From Deferribacter thermophilus (GTDB lineage: Bacteria > Chrysiogenota > Deferribacteres > Deferribacterales > Deferribacteraceae): a stretch of 64,000 nt of DNA. Shown piece by piece: positions 52,306-60,843 of the stretch; within the stretch, counting starts at the first letter, position 1; each line of letters opens with the position of its first letter. Below the pieces are notes generated by a model. The model did no database searches and had not been told where the DNA came from. It saw nothing but the letters and a program-made list of their open reading frames with translations. Both the position numbers and the translations under genes were made by a program. The DNA lies in the NCBI RefSeq assembly GCF_049472675.1, contig NZ_JAPNXM010000012.1, positions 1 to 64,000 of the forward strand, written 5' to 3'.

Positions 52306-52860
52306 TAACAAAGGATTATCCACATCAACTCTGGCAGGGTCATTTATTGATGAATAATAAGGATTTATGTCGTATTTACTATTTTTAATAACCAATAACT
52401 GACTAATCAAATATAAATTATCTACATCCAATCTATAAAAAGTATTCACAAAAAGCTTATTTTTTTCTCCAGTTATAATTGTAATAGGTTTATGTAAAAC
52501 TAAGTTACTATAAATAAGAGCTTTTTTTGTAATTGGGTATGTTTTGCTAGCATTAATTACTTCTATAGGTAAAAAATTATCATCATTATTTTTTCGAAAT
52601 TTTACAACAGAAAAGCTTTCTGATAAAGATACCTTTTTTAAATCTTTATCAATAATCTCTTTTAAAATAGCTATATTTTCCTGCTCCTTTGATGACAATA
52701 AATTAACAAACTTTATTTTTTCAAACTCTACATTCTTTTCATACTTTTCTTTAAAATATTTATAAAAATATACTGTGGATGAATAAATAAAAAATAAAGA
52801 AAAAATTATATAAATTATCGTAACCCTTTGAACATATTTGTTATATAAAACTCTATTCAT
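52303..52860 (-). CDS. Chemoreceptor N-terminal part: TM1 and periplasmic sensor region
   Basis: A 185-residue fragment: a cytoplasmic start, one transmembrane helix ('TIIYIIFSLFFIYSSTVYFY', about 14-33) and a roughly 150-residue periplasmic segment including 'DVDNLYLISQLLVIKNSKYDINPYY', of a length that fits a small sensor domain. It ends at a TAG, and the reading frame continues without shift into TM2, PAS and MCP signalling domains. A strong AGGAGGATG ribosome-binding site precedes the ATG, so translation starts here. Confidence 0.75.
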   Translation of the reverse strand: MNRVLYNKYVQRVTIIYIIFSLFFIYSSTVYFYKYFKEKYEKNVEFEKIKFVNLLSSKEQENIAILKEIIDKDLKKVSLSESFSVVKFRKNNDDNFLPIEVINASKTYPITKKALIYSNLVLHKPITIITGEKNKLFVNTFYRLDVDNLYLISQLLVIKNSKYDINPYYSSINDPARVDVDNPLL

Positions 52861-52872
52861 GACATCCTCCTA

Positions 52873-53304
52873 TTAACTTTCACTTAAAAGTAATTCCTTT
52901 GCATAAAAAACCTTTTTTGAATCTATTATAAAATGCTTTTTACCTTTGTAAATCAGTAAATTGTCCTTTTCTACAAAAGATAAACTACTAGCTTCTTTAC
53001 AACTTTCTAAGGAGTAGTTATCAGCCATATCCAAATCATCTGCAGCAAATGATATAAGTTTATTACTATTTGTTAAAAAAATAAGATTTACAAATTGTGT
53101 ATTATTTTCATTAAAAAAATGTCCCAAGTTATAGACAGGAACAACATTATCACTGTATAAATAAAAAGATATTAGAGGGGGTGTAAGACCTGGAAGTTTT
53201 GAAATCTTGGTTATACTTTTAGTAAAAAGTACTGTCTTCAAACTTATTGCAAAACCAATATTTTTTATATAAAATAAATTAACACTCATATTTAAATTAT
53301 ACAT
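52873..53304 (-). CDS. cheW: CheW-like coupling protein
   Basis: A 143-residue divergent CheW domain: 'LFYIKNIGFAISLKTV', 'ITKISKLPGLTPPLISFYLYSDNVVPVYNLGHFF' (the usual PVIDL-type core), and 'VNLIFLTNSNKLISFAAD'. It would link receptor and CheA. Starts at 53304 or 53289 are both possible; no ribosome-binding site stands out, and the divergent gene begins 13 bases away. It directly precedes the receptor gene. Confidence 0.65.
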   Translation of the reverse strand: MYNLNMSVNLFYIKNIGFAISLKTVLFTKSITKISKLPGLTPPLISFYLYSDNVVPVYNLGHFFNENNTQFVNLIFLTNSNKLISFAADDLDMADNYSLESCKEASSLSFVEKDNLLIYKGKKHFIIDSKKVFYAKELLLSES

Positions 53305-53316
53305 TAAGGATACATA

Positions 53317-54381
53317 ATGACAACAATTTTATTAGTAGATGATTCAAAGTTCATTCAAGAAAATATAAAAGAAGAAATTCAAAAGAAATTCAGCGATATT
53401 ATTATCTATACAGCTGATAACCCAATAGAGGCGGAAAAAATATTAGAAAAAAATATAATCGACCTTTTATTATTAGATGTTAAAATGCCAATAAAATCAG
53501 GAAATATTTTTTTAAAAGAGTTAAAAAGTATAAGCTACTATTCTGATTTACCTGTTATAATGCTAACAAGTGTAGCAGAAAAAGAGATAGTAATCGAACT
53601 TTTAAAACTTGGAATAGATGGTTATATCATAAAAGACAATGTCAACCAATTAACTTCAAAAATAGAAAAATTTATAAAAGAACCTTCCGAATTAAACAGG
53701 CTTAAACAATTTTCTAGAGTAAGCGATTTTATCACTTTAAGAGACACTTGGTTTAGAACCATTTTTGACATTCTTTATGACGGAGATTATACCTCTTTAG
53801 ACTCTGAAACCATAGAAAAGATAAATTTAGCTCTTAAAAATATTAACAACACCGTTAACATAACTGATATCGAAACAGACCTTGAAATGAGATTGCTTTC
53901 CGCTGTTGCCTATATTAAATCTATAAAACCGTTATTGAGTTGGTTTGAAACTTCATATTTTGATGAAATTATTCAAAAAGTTTCAGGCTTACTTTTGGCA
54001 CTTTATTTGTATTTGATCACAAATGATAGTAATGATGAAGATTATAAGTTTTTAATAGAGTATATATTGACTATTCTTATTTCCGCAGAATATTGCGGCA
54101 GACTAAAATATGATAAAGAAACATTAATATTGGTTTTAAATGAAAAATATCACCTTTTTTATAAAATGTTTGTTCAAAATTGCCCTATTAAAATGAAAAA
54201 CAAAGAAGATTTTTTTAAAAATAATAAATTGATAGAAACTTTGAATTACATAGAATACTTATCAAAGGAACTATTCCCAGATAATAGCATTTCATTAAGC
54301 TGGAAAGGTAAAAATGATTTAGATATCCCAAATACCTATATAGAATTATTAAAAGAATTTTATAAAAATATTCAAAACTAA
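53317..54381 (+). CDS. Response regulator with uncharacterised C-terminal domain
   Basis: A 354-residue protein: receiver domain (1-120) with 'LLVDDSKFIQENI', phospho-acceptor Asp in 'LLLLDVKMP', 'MLTSVA' and 'IIKDN'. The remaining 230 residues are helical with no family I recognise ('LLSWFETSYFDEIIQKVSGLLLALYLYL'). It is divergent from the chemosensory operon and is probably its output. metH starts 51 bases downstream. Confidence 0.78.
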   Translation: MTTILLVDDSKFIQENIKEEIQKKFSDIIIYTADNPIEAEKILEKNIIDLLLLDVKMPIKSGNIFLKELKSISYYSDLPVIMLTSVAEKEIVIELLKLGIDGYIIKDNVNQLTSKIEKFIKEPSELNRLKQFSRVSDFITLRDTWFRTIFDILYDGDYTSLDSETIEKINLALKNINNTVNITDIETDLEMRLLSAVAYIKSIKPLLSWFETSYFDEIIQKVSGLLLALYLYLITNDSNDEDYKFLIEYILTILISAEYCGRLKYDKETLILVLNEKYHLFYKMFVQNCPIKMKNKEDFFKNNKLIETLNYIEYLSKELFPDNSISLSWKGKNDLDIPNTYIELLKEFYKNIQN

Positions 54382-54432
54382 TTGAAATCATTAAACAACA
54401 CTGTTAAATACCAAAAACGCACTGAGGTAATC

Positions 54433-57400
54433 ATGTTAAAAGATTATGCAGCAGATAAGATTTTATTATTTGATGGTGGGATGGGAACTACTATACAACA
54501 ATATGATATCCCAGCCGACAAATGGGCTGGCAAACAAGGGTGTAATGAGATTTTAAACCTAACATTTCCTGAATTAATAGAAGAGATACATACAAAGTTT
54601 TTTGATGCAGGTGCAGATATCGTAGAAACAAATAGTTTTGGTGCATCAAGATTAGTTTTATCTGAATATGGTTTAGAAGATAAAGTATATGAAATAAATT
54701 TAAAAGCTGCTCAAATTGCAAAGAGTGCTGCCAAAAAGTTTGAAAACAAATTTGTAGCTGGTTCCATTGGCCCAGGGACTAAATTGCCAAGTTTATCACA
54801 AATAAGCTTTGACGATTTGTATAAGATGTACAAAGAGCAAATATCTGGACTTATTGATGGTGGCGTTGATTTATTATTAATTGAAACTTGCCAAGATCTA
54901 CTACAGATAAAAGCTGCTATCATTGCAGCATTTGATATATTATCGGAGAAACAAATTGAACTACCAGTTTCCGTATCTGTAACAATAGAGCAAAACGGGA
55001 CAATGTTACTTGGCACCGATCTGTCTGCCGTAACTACTGTTTTGAGAGATTATCCCATCTATTCTTTAGGGATAAATTGTGCAATAGGCCCTGATATGAT
55101 GTATGAACCTTTAAATCAGCTTGCAAAACTTTGGGATAGAAAAATCTCTTGTATTCCTAATGCAGGTCTACCTCAAAATATAAATGGAAAATTTGTGTAT
55201 GATTTATCACCTGAAAAAATGGCTGAAATTATGGCTGATTTATGTGAAAAGTTTAATATAGACTTTATTGGTGGCTGTTGTGGGACAACTTATGAACATA
55301 TCGCTGCTCTTAGACTGGTTGCAAACAGTTTTAAACCAAAACAAAAACCAAAATACAGTTATACTGGTGAGGTTGCTAGTTTATACACTTCTACAAAGCT
55401 CAGACAAGATCCTCCCCCATCTTTGATAGGTGAAAGAGCCAATGCAAATGGAAGCAAAGCCTTTAGAGAATTGTTAATAGCTGATGATTTTGACGGAATG
55501 CTTGCCGTTGCTAAAGAACAAGAGGCAAAAGGTGCTCATTTACTAGATGTATGCGTAGCCTATGCTGGTAGGAACGAAGTAAGTGATATGTCAAAATTTG
55601 TTAGTATGTTGAATAACAGTTTAAATATTCCGCTTGTAATTGACTCCACAGAGCCAAAAGTAATTGAGGAAGCACTAAAAAGATACGCAGGTAAACCAGT
55701 CATAAACTCAATAAATCTTGAAGATGGTGGTGTAAAACTTCATCAAATTTTAAATATAGTAAAAAAATATCCTGCAGCTGTCATAGCCCTTACAATTGAT
55801 GAAGAAGGGATGGCAATGACAGCTGATAAAAAGTTTGAGATTGCAAAAAGAATTTATTCTATCTGGACAAATGAGTATAACCTTAATCCTGAAGATCTCA
55901 TTTTTGATCCATTAACTTTTTCCATAGGAAGTGGCGATGAGATACTGAAAAATGCAGCCAAAGAAACCCTTATCGCAATCAAATTAATAAAAGAAAATCT
56001 ATTAGGAGCTAAAACTGTTTTAGGGATTAGCAATGTTTCCTTTGGATTATCTGTACAGTCAAGAGAAGTATTAAACTCTGTTTTTTTACAAGAAGCTGTT
56101 AAATGTGGACTTGACCTTGCTATTGTAAACCCTGCAAAAATTATCCCGATACACAAAATAAATGAAACAGAACTTAACCTCTGCCTAAATCTAATTTACA
56201 ATAAAGAGAACGCCCTTAACGATTTTTTAGAATATTTTTCAAAACACACTAAAAAGATAGATAATGAAATTTTAGAAAATATACCGGTAGAAGAACAGCT
56301 TAAAAATAAACTAATCTCTGGTGATAAATCAAAATTAGAATCAATTTTAGATCAACTTTTACAATCATACAAACCTATTGATATAATTAACAATTTACTT
56401 ATTCCAGCCATGAAAGAGGTTGGAGATCTTTTTGGTGCTGGAAAGATGCTTTTACCTTTTGTGCTACAATCTGCAGAAGTTATGAAAAAATGTGTTATGT
56501 ATCTTGAAAAATTTATGGATAAAAAGGGTGAAGAAAATAAAGGTGTTATTGTTTTAGCAACTGTAAAAGGGGATGTGCATGATATAGGGAAAAATCTTGT
56601 TGATATTATACTTTCTAACAATGGATACAAGGTTTATAATCTTGGAATAAAAGTTCCTGTTGAAGAAATGATTAAAAAAGCAAAAGAGACAAACGCAGAT
56701 GCTATAGGTATGAGCGGGCTTCTTGTAAAATCCACCATTGTAATGAAAGAGAATATAGAAGAGATTAGACGCGCTGGATTAGATATCAAAATACTTTTAG
56801 GTGGTGCTGCTCTAACGGAAGGGTATGTCAAAAATGAATGTGAACCAATACTAAAAGGGAAAGTTTTTTACTGTAGAGATGCCTTTGATGCTATTAAATA
56901 TTTATCCCAAGATAAAAATCATGAAAGCTTTTCAACAAATATAAAAAAAGGGGTTAAAGAAACTGCTGTAAAAGATATCGAGGGGGATGAAGAGATGAGA
57001 AGTGATATAAAACCAGTGGATAACCCACCTGTTCCACCTTTTTATGGGACAAAGGTTGTAACTGATATTAGTTTTGATGAAGTAATAAAGTTTATGAACT
57101 TAAATACTCTTTTTAATACAAGATGGAGCTACAAAAAGAAAGATATGTTAGAAGAAGAATATACCAATTTATTGCAAAAAGTCGCTTATCCAGAGCTAGA
57201 GAAGATAAAATCAAATGTTTTGGAAAACAATTTATGTGATTTAAAAGTAAGTTATGGGTATTTCAAAGTTAAGAGTAATGGTAATTATCTTTTAATATTT
57301 GATGAAAATGAAGATCATATATCAACAATAAAATTTCCCAGACAAAAAACTGAGCCATATCTATGCATCGCAGATTATTTTAAAGATATAGAAAGTGATA

Positions 57401-57813
57401 CTTTTGATGTACTACCAATTCAACTTGTAACAATAGGAGATAACCCTGTAAAATATACAGAGCAACTATTTAAATCTGACAAATACAAAGAATACTTCCT
57501 TTATCACGGATTCTTCACAGAGTTAACCGAAGCATTGGCAGAATACTGGCACCATATAATTAGAAAGGAATTAAATATAGAAAAAGAAGATTTGTCCATT
57601 GAGCAAATTTTAAACATGAAGTATCAAGGGAAAAGATATAGCTTTGGATACCCATCATGCCCAGATTTAGAAGGGAACGCTTTAATTTGCAAGCTATTAA
57701 AGGCAAAAGAACTTGGAGTGTCTATTACTGAAAACTACGAAATGGTACCAGAATACTCAACCAGTGCTGTAATAGTGCATCACCCCGAAGCAAAATATTT
57801 TGTAATAAAATAA
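54433..57813 (+). CDS. metH: Cobalamin-dependent methionine synthase
   Basis: A full-length MetH of 1126 residues. Homocysteine domain 1-310 ('FDGGMGTTIQQYDI', zinc cysteines in 'GINCAIGP' and 'GGCCGTT'); pterin domain about 330-590 ('GERANANGSKAFRELL'); B12 domain about 620-860 with the cobalt-binding 'DVHDIGKNLV'; activation domain to the end ('LNTLFNTRWSYKKKD', 'YSFGYPSCPD'). It methylates homocysteine using methyltetrahydrofolate. The start ATG at 54433 follows TGAGGTAATC; a longer TTG-start frame would begin inside the previous gene's stop region. No B12 or SAM riboswitch is seen in the 51-base gap. Confidence 0.96.
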   Translation: MLKDYAADKILLFDGGMGTTIQQYDIPADKWAGKQGCNEILNLTFPELIEEIHTKFFDAGADIVETNSFGASRLVLSEYGLEDKVYEINLKAAQIAKSAAKKFENKFVAGSIGPGTKLPSLSQISFDDLYKMYKEQISGLIDGGVDLLLIETCQDLLQIKAAIIAAFDILSEKQIELPVSVSVTIEQNGTMLLGTDLSAVTTVLRDYPIYSLGINCAIGPDMMYEPLNQLAKLWDRKISCIPNAGLPQNINGKFVYDLSPEKMAEIMADLCEKFNIDFIGGCCGTTYEHIAALRLVANSFKPKQKPKYSYTGEVASLYTSTKLRQDPPPSLIGERANANGSKAFRELLIADDFDGMLAVAKEQEAKGAHLLDVCVAYAGRNEVSDMSKFVSMLNNSLNIPLVIDSTEPKVIEEALKRYAGKPVINSINLEDGGVKLHQILNIVKKYPAAVIALTIDEEGMAMTADKKFEIAKRIYSIWTNEYNLNPEDLIFDPLTFSIGSGDEILKNAAKETLIAIKLIKENLLGAKTVLGISNVSFGLSVQSREVLNSVFLQEAVKCGLDLAIVNPAKIIPIHKINETELNLCLNLIYNKENALNDFLEYFSKHTKKIDNEILENIPVEEQLKNKLISGDKSKLESILDQLLQSYKPIDIINNLLIPAMKEVGDLFGAGKMLLPFVLQSAEVMKKCVMYLEKFMDKKGEENKGVIVLATVKGDVHDIGKNLVDIILSNNGYKVYNLGIKVPVEEMIKKAKETNADAIGMSGLLVKSTIVMKENIEEIRRAGLDIKILLGGAALTEGYVKNECEPILKGKVFYCRDAFDAIKYLSQDKNHESFSTNIKKGVKETAVKDIEGDEEMRSDIKPVDNPPVPPFYGTKVVTDISFDEVIKFMNLNTLFNTRWSYKKKDMLEEEYTNLLQKVAYPELEKIKSNVLENNLCDLKVSYGYFKVKSNGNYLLIFDENEDHISTIKFPRQKTEPYLCIADYFKDIESDTFDVLPIQLVTIGDNPVKYTEQLFKSDKYKEYFLYHGFFTELTEALAEYWHHIIRKELNIEKEDLSIEQILNMKYQGKRYSFGYPSCPDLEGNALICKLLKAKELGVSITENYEMVPEYSTSAVIVHHPEAKYFVIK

Positions 57814-57858
57814 ATAGGAGGTATAATACATTACCATTTATATGTAAAATTAACCCCT

Positions 57859-58371
57859 TTAAATTTTATTGGTAATAATAGGGGATAAACTTACATTTTT
57901 GTATTTTGATGTAATAAAATAACTGACTATACCACCTAATATCCCTCCAGCTATAACATCTTCTACATAGTGATTTTTTGACTCCACTCTACTAAAAGTA
58001 ACATAAACACTACCCAAATAAAAAGGTATTGCTTTATAAAAACCATATCTTTTATGAATAAATGTAGCATTTTGAAAAGCTATTGATGTATGGGCAGAAG
58101 GGAAAGAGCCACTTTTTCCATTTGGTCTTTTTTTATTAATAGATAATTTTAAAGTGTATGTAGCTGCTATATTTGTACCAAAACCTAAACCATACTGTTT
58201 TAGACCTTCTTTATCAGATTTAAAATATATATTTGCAAGAGAAGCACCTACAATGGATGCTAAAACAACATCCCCTGATGTCTCTACTAAATCAGAACAC
58301 TTTGCAGGTGATGAAAAAATTACTAAAATAAATATAAAAATAGTAAAAATTCTTTTAATAAAATTCATCAT
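57859..58371 (-). CDS. PAP2-family membrane phosphatase
   Basis: A 170-residue PAP2 protein with all three phosphatase motifs: 'KKRPNG', 'FPSAHTS' and 'SRVESKNHYVEDV'. It has a signal-like N-terminus and several membrane segments, placing the active site at the periplasmic face. Likely substrates are isoprenoid or lipid diphosphates. It overlaps the Wzi-like gene by one base, so a role in polysaccharide carrier-lipid recycling is possible. Confidence 0.85.
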   Translation of the reverse strand: MMNFIKRIFTIFIFILVIFSSPAKCSDLVETSGDVVLASIVGASLANIYFKSDKEGLKQYGLGFGTNIAATYTLKLSINKKRPNGKSGSFPSAHTSIAFQNATFIHKRYGFYKAIPFYLGSVYVTFSRVESKNHYVEDVIAGGILGGIVSYFITSKYKNVSLSPIITNKI

Positions 58372-59897
58372 TATTGAATAAATTTAATATTAAAGAAAAT
58401 TTGCGTATAGCTTCTTTTGTCATCAACAAAGTTATAATAAACAGGAGAAGGATCGGTATCAACCTTATCTTCTTTTACATAATTTGCTTTCAAATCTAAT
58501 ATTATTCTCGGTGTAAAAAAGTATTTAGTACCAATATAACCTATCTTTACTTTTTGTTGCTCTGGTAAATTTAACCCTCTTTTTATATATGCGCCACCAA
58601 CGAAAAGATGAAATTTATCATTAAGTTCATGATAAATTTCGGCGAAAAAACTTTTAGAATCTCTTCCAGAATAATGGCCTATTAAATATTTTTCATCAGT
58701 ATAACCATCACGAGCAAAATTATGATTATTATAATTAATTCTTGAAATCTTTGTATATTCAAAATGTAAATCTGTCCTACCCGTAGTCAAGAACAAACCT
58801 TGAGTATAACTAGCTCCTAAAAGGGCAAAATCTTTACCTTTATCCTCTGTTTGCCAAGGTGCTGTTATATCAGTCCATGTATATTCAGAATACAGTTTAC
58901 CACCTTTTAAAAAACCTGTTTTTTTAAGGAATGGCAAATACAATGATGCATCTGCACCCACTATCTGCTCAGTATCCCATTTATTACCGGTATTTTCATC
59001 TTTTGCTGTAAACAGCTTCCAGTAATCTGAAACACTTGAGTATGAAGGATTCCCACTACCTCCATAGTAAATTATCCTACTACCAGCTATTTCAAACCAA
59101 TCCGCAGGCTTTAAAGATAATCTCATCCCCCAAAGCTTTGGGTCTTTATTAACCCTTTCATCATCATCAAACCATATATGCCACATGTACCATCTAAAAG
59201 TTCCTAAAAAGCCTAAATCATAAGGGATCTCTGTTTTTATTGAAACCATCAACTCTGGTTTAATATTTTTACTTAGTAATAAATTACCAAAATAACCTGG
59301 CCCTAAAACAATATTATCTTTTGCAAAAGAAATAGATAAATGTTTAACCCCCTTTTTAATATTAAACCTATAAAGAGACAATTTCACATCATCGTTTTCG
59401 TTATTTTCCAGAGAAAATGTATAAGATAACAAAAAATAATCCTTTATCTGTAAACCACCTTTTACATTTAACCTTAAATCATAATTGGTATTTTCATATT
59501 CTGCGCCAAATGAATTGTTAAATTTAGTGTTCTCTTTTGTGCTGTAATCTAATTTTAGATTTGCCTCCTGTATAGGATTAAAGGAAATTTTTTTGTTATT
59601 ATAATGAAAACTATAAAAAGATTTTGCTTTTTTTGATATTTTTTCTATGTCTTTATCAATAACAAACAGCTCTTTTAAATTTTCATCATTATTTAATAGA
59701 ACTATTGTCTCTCTTACAGAATAAGGCTTAAAATTATCAGTAAAATATTTAGAAGGTGAGATCGCATTTGCTCTATCTATTAGTCTATAAAAATAATCAT
59801 TATCTAATGACATTGTATCTGTAGTTTTAAATATTTTTGCATACACATTGATTGACAAAAAAAGAATTAATAAAGATATGAATAATTTCTTAAGCAT
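58371..59897 (-). CDS. Wzi-family outer-membrane capsule/exopolysaccharide assembly protein
   Basis: A protein of about 508 residues with a signal peptide ('FISLLILFLSINVYA'), a helical early region ('YFYRLIDRANAISPSKYF'), then many amphipathic beta-strands to the C-terminus, ending in Phe-Ile-Gln. Features such as 'LSISFAKDNIVLGPGYFGNLLLS' and 'RWYMWHIWFDDDERVN' match Wzi/CapsAssemb beta-barrels that tether capsule. The ATG at 59897 follows AAAGGTG; a GTG three codons earlier is less likely. It overlaps the Wzz gene by eight bases. Confidence 0.8.
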   Translation of the reverse strand: MLKKLFISLLILFLSINVYAKIFKTTDTMSLDNDYFYRLIDRANAISPSKYFTDNFKPYSVRETIVLLNNDENLKELFVIDKDIEKISKKAKSFYSFHYNNKKISFNPIQEANLKLDYSTKENTKFNNSFGAEYENTNYDLRLNVKGGLQIKDYFLLSYTFSLENNENDDVKLSLYRFNIKKGVKHLSISFAKDNIVLGPGYFGNLLLSKNIKPELMVSIKTEIPYDLGFLGTFRWYMWHIWFDDDERVNKDPKLWGMRLSLKPADWFEIAGSRIIYYGGSGNPSYSSVSDYWKLFTAKDENTGNKWDTEQIVGADASLYLPFLKKTGFLKGGKLYSEYTWTDITAPWQTEDKGKDFALLGASYTQGLFLTTGRTDLHFEYTKISRINYNNHNFARDGYTDEKYLIGHYSGRDSKSFFAEIYHELNDKFHLFVGGAYIKRGLNLPEQQKVKIGYIGTKYFFTPRIILDLKANYVKEDKVDTDPSPVYYNFVDDKRSYTQIFFNIKFIQ

Positions 59898-60822
59898 TAC
59901 TTTCACCTTTTAATATTTTTTTCTTCTCTTCGGGGATATTTTTTATAAACTCAAGAAAAAATGCTAAGAATATAGCCATAAAAAAGGATGTCACAAAAGC
60001 AACAATACAGATAAGAGCTCTTTTAGGTTTTACTTTATCCTTAATATCTGGAACATACGGCTCACTAATTATGGTAAAACCATAATATTTTTGTGCTTTA
60101 GAAATAACTTTTGATTGGATTAAAGATGAGATAACCTCAGCAAGTTTTGTTTTAAGTGTTATATCAGATGTTTTTTCCATCTCTTGCTTAAAATTGGTTA
60201 TCTTTTCATCGATATTTTCAAGCTCAGTCTGCTTAATTTTTTCACTTAGCTCAGACAATAATATTTCAACAAATTTTTTTGCAAAAGCTGGATCTTTGTG
60301 CTGCACAGATAAAGTAATATAATTGCTTTTTTTATCCTGATTTATAGAAATCATATCACTAACTTTTTTATATACAAAATATTTATAATTCTGCTTAAAT
60401 TCTTCATCATTTATTAATTCATCATAGTCATCCTCAAATATTTTTTTCTCAAAATGATATTTTTTAATAATATTTGCTATAAATTCCTGATTATTTAGCA
60501 AGTTTTGCATTGCATTATATATATTTTCACTTTCACCACCAACTGATATCCCAGCAAGGCTTGCAAGTCCACCAAGACTACCCATCAAAGATGAAAGTTT
60601 CGAGCTGTCACTTGCTGTAGGCTTTAACACAGCTTTTGATTCATAAATATTATCCATATTTATTGTAATAATTACAGATAAAATAGAAGCAATTAAAACT
60701 ATTGCTCCAATCATGATTTTTCTTCGCCAAATAACTGCAAATAGCTCTATTAAATCTATTTCATCTTCTTCCACAAAATAATCAGGCTGATATTTTATAT
60801 TTTTATCCATCTGCTCCTGCAT
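59890..60822 (-). CDS. Wzz-type polysaccharide chain-length/co-polymerase protein
   Basis: A 310-residue Wzz protein: cytoplasmic start, TM1 ('IMIGAIVLIASILSVIITI', about 35-53), a periplasmic helical domain with 'YESKAVLKP' and 'LASLAGISVGG', a 'SEPYVPDIKDKVKPKRAL' Pro-rich segment, and TM2 near residue 275. No tyrosine-kinase domain is fused. It would set chain length and link the inner-membrane polymerase to the exporter. Two ATGs (60822 and 60810) both have ribosome-binding sites. Confidence 0.88.
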   Translation of the reverse strand: MQEQMDKNIKYQPDYFVEEDEIDLIELFAVIWRRKIMIGAIVLIASILSVIITINMDNIYESKAVLKPTASDSSKLSSLMGSLGGLASLAGISVGGESENIYNAMQNLLNNQEFIANIIKKYHFEKKIFEDDYDELINDEEFKQNYKYFVYKKVSDMISINQDKKSNYITLSVQHKDPAFAKKFVEILLSELSEKIKQTELENIDEKITNFKQEMEKTSDITLKTKLAEVISSLIQSKVISKAQKYYGFTIISEPYVPDIKDKVKPKRALICIVAFVTSFFMAIFLAFFLEFIKNIPEEKKKILKGESNA

Positions 60823-60843
60823 ACCCTACTCCAATTAAATTAA

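Noticed and set aside
50854..52860. Frameshift in the chemoreceptor
   Set aside because: Both parts are in the same frame; only a TAG separates them.
54382..54432. Longer metH beginning at a TTG
   Set aside because: No ribosome-binding site; the ATG at 54433 has GAGG at the right distance and begins with the normal MetH N-terminus.
57814..57858. Terminator between metH and the PAP2 gene
   Set aside because: Only a 7-bp inverted repeat (ATTACCA/TGGTAAT) with no T-run next to it.
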